Shown here: positions 21,943-24,932 of the stretch, in pieces
How positions within the stretch are numbered: the first letter of the stretch is position 1
Layout: every line of letters starts with the position of its first letter
Source: a virus
Virus record (IMG/VR): IMGVR_UViG_3300046616_000111
Location: 1 to 24,932 of that record
Length of the DNA: 24,932 nt
Direction: 5' to 3' (one strand)
Notes under the pieces: generated by a model
Database searches by the model: none
Seen by the model: only the letters and a program-made list of their open reading frames with translations
Told to the model about the DNA's origin: nothing
Position numbers and translations under genes: made by a program

Positions 21943-22974
21943 ATGAGTTCGAACACCACAAGGGTGTCTCTCTACAAGCCAGCCGGTGGAGAGAACGTTA
22001 ACGTCACAACGGACCTGGATAACAACTTCGACAAGATCGACACGAACCTCAATTTCCGTGTCGTGGCCAATGCTACTGCTCGAAATGCAATCAGCCCCTA
22101 CTGGGAGGGGTTGAATGTACGGCAGACGAACGACGGTACCTGCTGGGTCTCTAACGGTTCGGTGCCTATCTCGGCGTCCTGGGATCAGCTCGCTACGGCT
22201 AACACCTACACAACTGCGGTGAACGTGGCTCCGGCCTCTACGGGCTCGGCTGCGGTCATTGTCCGTACAGCGGGCGATGGTGCAGACCGTATCCGTTTCC
22301 GTGCGGACGGCCAGATTATCTTCGGAAATGGTACTGGTGCTCCGGATACGAACTTCTATCGTTCGGCTGCGGACAACCTCAAGACTGATGACAACTTCAC
22401 TGCCAATGGCACCTTGACGGCAGGTGGTGACGTCAATGTCGGAGGTAACCTAACCTTCACAGCGAACTCTGCGGAAAAGAACGCAGACTTGTCGGGTACT
22501 ACTACAGTAAGTAACACCACGTCCGAAAGTGTAATTGCTACCTATACGGTTCCCGCTAACGACATGGTGGTTGGAGCTACGTATAAGTTGACTGCATGGG
22601 GCACTGCAAGTGTAACGGGTACACCTACTTTGACTTGGAAGAATAAGGCGGGAGGTGTGGCGGGTACAGGTAACGCTACCGTTCCTGCTACAGCATCGTC
22701 CGGAGTTACCAACAAGGTGTGGAAGGTTGAAGCACTCTTTGTGTGTCTTACTACGGGTGGTGCTGGTACCTGGCACGGAAACTTAACTGTTCAGGAAGGT
22801 GTGTCTGTAGCGGGTGCTAACCCTGTCGTGGCGGTAACTCGTATGGACGGTAACAGCACGACTTCTATCGATACGACTGCCTCTAAGGACTTAGTGATCA
22901 CATTTACTTGGAGTGCAGCCAGTGCGTCTAACAGTTTGATCTGTCGAGGCTATACCGCAGAGCGTATTGCATGA
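21943..22974 (+). CDS. Minor tail protein / putative tail fibre
   Basis: A 343-residue protein that begins 'LYKPAGGENVNVTTDLDNNFDKID', a highly typical N-terminus of actinophage minor tail (fibre) proteins. Next come 'YWEGLNVRQTNDGTCWVSNGS', a beta-helix-like stretch ('FTANGTLTAGGDVNVGGNLTF') and a C-terminal beta-sandwich ('VIATYTVPANDMVVGATYKLTAWGTASVTG') of the kind that trimerises and binds the receptor. It follows the tail-tip protein after 24 bp with GAGGAGG upstream. Being last in the rightward operon and containing a receptor-type fold, it is the best host-range candidate in the window. Its stop is directly followed by the bidirectional terminator. Confidence 0.8.
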   Translation: MSSNTTRVSLYKPAGGENVNVTTDLDNNFDKIDTNLNFRVVANATARNAISPYWEGLNVRQTNDGTCWVSNGSVPISASWDQLATANTYTTAVNVAPASTGSAAVIVRTAGDGADRIRFRADGQIIFGNGTGAPDTNFYRSAADNLKTDDNFTANGTLTAGGDVNVGGNLTFTANSAEKNADLSGTTTVSNTTSESVIATYTVPANDMVVGATYKLTAWGTASVTGTPTLTWKNKAGGVAGTGNATVPATASSGVTNKVWKVEALFVCLTTGGAGTWHGNLTVQEGVSVAGANPVVAVTRMDGNSTTSIDTTASKDLVITFTWSAASASNSLICRGYTAERIA

Positions 22975-22976
22975 GT

Positions 22977-23005
22977 AAAGGGCCCCTCAAATGAGGGGCC
23001 CTTTT
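22977..23005. terminator. Bidirectional rho-independent terminator
   Basis: A 12-bp perfect stem: AAAGGGCCCCTC (22977-22988), loop AAAT, GAGGGGCCCTTT (22993-23004), then T at 23005. It begins two bases after the tail fibre stop and lies nine bases before the end of the opposing leftward gene. The rightward strand ends in TTTT; on the leftward strand the run is TTTACT. It separates the converging virion and glycosyltransferase operons. Confidence 0.9.
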
Positions 23006-23013
23006 GTGTAGTC

Positions 23014-23361
23014 CTATGGAGTGCTCTCTACTACAGGCAAATACATGCACTTCACTGTTCCGTGAAGTCGAACATTAGTGGGATGACCTAGGGTGGAATA
23101 CGTGAGTATTGCCCACAGTACCCCAGTGTTGTTGTAGAAGTTATCGATGTAGTTTCCCTCAGTATCCAAAGGCATTGGGGCTACCCAAGCATACAGATCT
23201 GAGGTGTTTCCCGAAGCTGGAGTGAAAGCATTACTCCAGAGGTACATGTCCTCCGGAGCATCTCCATCGAGCTGGAACGCTGCGATGTCTACCATCGAAA
23301 GGGTATCTTCGAGTACGAAGGTCTCGTCTACCTCGAAGGTTTTTACATAGGCGTCTGCCAT
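23014..23361 (-). CDS. Hypothetical protein with hairpin-controlled ribosome site (115 aa)
   Basis: A 115-residue acidic protein starting MADAYVKTFEVDETFVLED. The sequence is beta-rich and aromatic ('EDMYLWSNAFTPASGNTSDLYAWVAPMPL', 'NYIDNFYNNTGVLWAILTYST') and ends 'HGTVKCMYLPVVESTP', like a small jelly-roll or virion accessory domain; I do not recognise it. The ribosome site GGGAGGA (23376-23370, eight bases before the ATG) lies in the 3' arm of a long hairpin. It is the last gene of the leftward operon, separated by 57 bp from the gene before, and ends just before the bidirectional terminator. It may be translated only when the hairpin opens. Confidence 0.75.
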   Translation of the reverse strand: MADAYVKTFEVDETFVLEDTLSMVDIAAFQLDGDAPEDMYLWSNAFTPASGNTSDLYAWVAPMPLDTEGNYIDNFYNNTGVLWAILTYSTLGHPTNVRLHGTVKCMYLPVVESTP

Positions 23362-23364
23362 GAC

Positions 23365-23411
23365 AAAAATCCTCCCGTTAACTGCCGGTAACTTGCAGTG
23401 TAACAGGAGGA
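23365..23411 (-). promoter_or_regulatory. Hairpin that buries the ribosome site and is followed by T5 (terminator/attenuator-like)
   Basis: On the minus strand the 5' arm (23411-23395: TCCTCCTGTTACACTGC) pairs with the 3' arm (23385-23370: GCAGTTAACGGGAGGA) around a nine-base loop: 15 Watson-Crick pairs, a T·G wobble and a single bulged C. The Shine-Dalgarno GGGAGGA is the outer part of the 3' arm. TTTTT (23369-23365) follows at once, and the ATG comes three bases later. The element can therefore act as an intrinsic terminator for the four upstream genes, as a block to translation of the last gene, or both. Sequence pairing is certain; its effect in vivo is not. Confidence 0.75.
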
Positions 23412-23418
23412 CTTCATC

Positions 23419-23646
23419 TTACAGACCCTCGACTCGGATGACCTGCACTCGTCCGACGTTAATCGGATTGGGCGAAAGGGACTGTAAGTAATTCCTTACG
23501 AACCCCAGGATCTGAGCTTCGGTAGCTCCGGAAAGAGCTGCGGATCCCTTAGCGATCTCTACCTTGATGTAGAGATTCTGGCTATCGTCACTGGGGCCCG
23601 AACTTGTGATCTCGTAAACGGTGGACACGATTTGCTGAGTTGGCAT
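23419..23646 (-). CDS. Hypothetical small protein (75 aa)
   Basis: A 75-residue protein starting MPTQQIVSTVYEITS. It has alternating strands ('QNLYIKVEIAKGSAAL') and a helix ('ATEAQILGFVRNYLQSL'), ending with 'INVGRVQVIRVEGL', a compact alpha/beta pattern without cysteines or membrane segments. I chose ATG 23646 because AGGAGA, overlapping the preceding stop, lies five bases upstream; an in-frame ATG at 23682 would overlap the previous gene. It lies in the leftward operon between the SAP-like gene and the hairpin-controlled gene. Function unknown; a virion accessory role is possible given the neighbours. Confidence 0.65.
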   Translation of the reverse strand: MPTQQIVSTVYEITSSGPSDDSQNLYIKVEIAKGSAALSGATEAQILGFVRNYLQSLSPNPINVGRVQVIRVEGL

Positions 23647-23654
23647 GGTCTCTC

Positions 23655-24119
23655 CTATCGAACGTTGACTCCATAGACCCACTTGAAGGCGTTAGTGCGG
23701 CTGTGGACACGATAAGGAGGACCGTAAGGTTCCAGTTGCATTGCCAGAGCACAACCCACTACCTGACGGAGATTGGTTTCATGCTCCCAAGTCTCCAGGG
23801 TGTAGCCACGGTCGAACTCCTTGAGAAAGACGCCATCCTCTACCCACTCGGCACCTGGTGCGCGCACCAGAGGCTCTACAGGGCGTTCTGCGGACGTCTC
23901 AGGCTCAGGCTGGGGCTCGGGCTCTGTGTCGGCCTCAACGTCCGTTAGGACGCCGTCTGGGACGGGTGCGGCCTCATCCCCATAGTAGTCCTTGATGTCC
24001 TGAGCTGTGTCGTACTCCTTCAGCTCTTTGATCATGTCGGCCTTGGCCCGATGGACCTTCAACCCACGCTCTTCGCAGAGAACCTTAAGCTCTACTGCCT
24101 TTAATTCACCGTAGTTCAT
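23655..24119 (-). CDS. SAP/HeH-like N-terminal domain protein with acidic linker (154 aa)
   Basis: A 154-residue protein. The N-terminus (about 5-36, 'LKAVELKVLCEERGLKVHR' then 'KADMIKELKEYD') has the helix-extended-loop-helix pattern of SAP or HeH/LEM-like motifs, which often bind DNA or are found in phage head and tail accessory proteins. A Pro/Glu-rich acidic linker (EADTEPEPQPEPETSAE) follows. The C-terminal part (roughly 85-154, 'GAEWVEDGVFLKEFDRGYTL', 'RTNAFKWVYGVNVR') looks like a separate small domain. Its ATG overlaps the glycosyltransferase stop as ATGA. It is followed after eight bases by the next small gene. Function unknown; fold impression only. Confidence 0.7.
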   Translation of the reverse strand: MNYGELKAVELKVLCEERGLKVHRAKADMIKELKEYDTAQDIKDYYGDEAAPVPDGVLTDVEADTEPEPQPEPETSAERPVEPLVRAPGAEWVEDGVFLKEFDRGYTLETWEHETNLRQVVGCALAMQLEPYGPPYRVHSRTNAFKWVYGVNVR

Positions 24120-24703
24120 CGTGCATCACCTTGTGTGGGTAGTCCCGAAGTATTGAGGCCGTGCGCATTCCAGAGCCAGGTTCGCTGCGGAACATGGACA
24201 ATTTCAGCGCCCTTGGCAATGCATTCTACAGTGAACTGGTAATCCTCGCCATAGCGTTGTCCATCCACCAGTTTACCAGGTTCTACGTCCCGGAAACCGA
24301 CCTCTTGAGCCAATTCAGTCCGGACTAGCGTTGTGATGGTGGTCTGGGTTGGATTCTCGGGATCGAAGACCTTTCCGAAATGAGGAAGAGGGTCGTATCG
24401 AAATCCGATTGGGTCGTACCAGGTGAAGAGGTAATCCGCTCCAGTCTCCTGAGCAGCGCGTACCAGAATTTCCAGGTGCTGTTTCTTGAGTTGATCATCG
24501 CTATCTAAGAATGCTGTCCACGGCGTACTTACCTTCTGAAGCCCTCGGTTACGTGTAACCGCTGCACCTTCACGATGCTTGTCGACTTCAATGATTATAC
24601 CCGCAGGCGGATAGCTCTGCATTAGGATCGAACCAGTCGCTCGCTTGGTCATTCCATTTGATAAACGCGCGGGGTGTGTTGGCACTACGAAAGTCACATC
24701 CAT
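24116..24703 (-). CDS. GT-A glycosyltransferase (GT2-like)
   Basis: A 195-residue protein that probably transfers a sugar from a nucleotide donor to an unknown acceptor in the host cytoplasm. N-terminal 'MDVTFVVPTHPAR' is the donor-binding strand. 'GAAVTRNRGLQKVSTPWTAFLDSDDQL' carries the metal-binding DxD motif at residues 67-69 (D-S-D-D), and 'GEDYQFT' (about 152-158) is the usual acceptor-side acidic motif. It is shorter than many GT2 enzymes but holds the core. ATG at 24703 with AGGAAGG upstream. It overlaps the preceding glycosyltransferase by 10 bp. Being next to tail fibre genes on the opposite strand suggests modification of virion proteins or host surface, but neither is shown. Confidence 0.9.
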   Translation of the reverse strand: MDVTFVVPTHPARLSNGMTKRATGSILMQSYPPAGIIIEVDKHREGAAVTRNRGLQKVSTPWTAFLDSDDQLKKQHLEILVRAAQETGADYLFTWYDPIGFRYDPLPHFGKVFDPENPTQTTITTLVRTELAQEVGFRDVEPGKLVDGQRYGEDYQFTVECIAKGAEIVHVPQRTWLWNAHGLNTSGLPTQGDAR

Positions 24704-24932
24704 AGCTGCCCTTCCTGTGACCTATGCCCCCATAGATGAACGGCGAATGCGTCCTTCTGCCGTCCCTTTTCGATGAGTTCGCTGAAGTTGTCCGACCCGT
24801 ACGGGATCTCTTCATGGTGTACGGGATAGAAAGTGTCCTTCGAGTGGACCTGTACTGCGTAGTTACCCGCACGCCAGATTCGTGTAAGGTGCTGGGGTCC
24901 GGTGGCGACTTCCATTCCTACATTGCCGTACT
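24694..24932 (-). CDS. Partial glycosyltransferase, C-terminal part (GT32-like), cut by right window edge
   Basis: The frame is open to the window edge, so the N-terminus with the DxD motif is outside. The visible ~78 codons contain 'ATGPQHLTRIW', 'DTFYPVHHEEIP' and near the end 'DAFAVHLWGHRSQ'. GP..LT, FYP and HLW are typical of the C-terminal half of GT32/alpha-1,4-glycosyltransferase-type enzymes. An internal ATG at 24915 is unlikely to be the start, since it would leave no catalytic domain and has no clear ribosome site. It overlaps the next glycosyltransferase gene by 10 bp, so the two are translated together. Family call is by motif only. Confidence 0.75.
   Translation of the reverse strand, partial: YGNVGMEVATGPQHLTRIWRAGNYAVQVHSKDTFYPVHHEEIPYGSDNFSELIEKGRQKDAFAVHLWGHRSQEGQLWM

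Overview
The window looks like part of a tailed phage (siphovirus) genome, carrying nearly the whole virion-structure module. The gene order is terminase, portal, scaffold, capsid, connectors, tail tube, frameshifted tail chaperones, a very long tape measure and minor tail proteins. That order, the frequent GTG starts, strong GGAGG-type ribosome sites and the style of the minor tail proteins suggest an actinobacterial host. This is inference: no host gene, integrase or attachment site is visible. Hand counts give about 53% G+C in the capsid gene. I saw no tRNA or rRNA gene and no CRISPR array.

Layout. (1) Positions 1-1245 hold a compact leftward operon of five small genes, the last cut by the window edge; one is unusually cysteine-rich. 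(2) A 35-bp divergent gap separates it from a rightward operon that starts with two tiny cysteine-rich genes (46 and 54 aa) directly before the large terminase (1597-3126). Next come portal (3138), scaffold (4829) and major capsid (5719). (3) A low-G+C 79-aa gene (6744-6983) sits between two strong hairpins, like an inserted cassette. (4) Connector and neck genes run from 7066 to 9126, interrupted by a 162-bp non-coding stretch with a branched terminator-like structure (7878-8039). (5) The tail tube gene (9151) ends in a hairpin and is followed by a promoter candidate. The tail assembly chaperone pair then overlaps by a -1 frameshift at GGGAAAA (10215-10221). (6) A 2,234-aa tape measure (10636-17340) with tandem repeats and an embedded NlpC/P60-like domain is followed by three minor tail genes ending at 22974. 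(7) A bidirectional terminator (22977-23005) separates these from a leftward operon read from the right edge. That operon encodes a partial glycosyltransferase (GT32-like), a GT-A/GT2 glycosyltransferase, a SAP-like protein and two small unknowns. The last of these has its ribosome site buried in a terminator-like hairpin.

How it works together. Terminase packages DNA through the portal into a capsid built on the scaffold. The connector, stopper and terminator proteins join head to tail. The chaperones load tube protein around the tape measure, and the minor tail proteins form the tip. Hairpins after the capsid, cassette, stopper and tube genes probably adjust relative expression. The glycosyltransferase operon may modify virion or host-surface glycans, but no substrate can be read from sequence.
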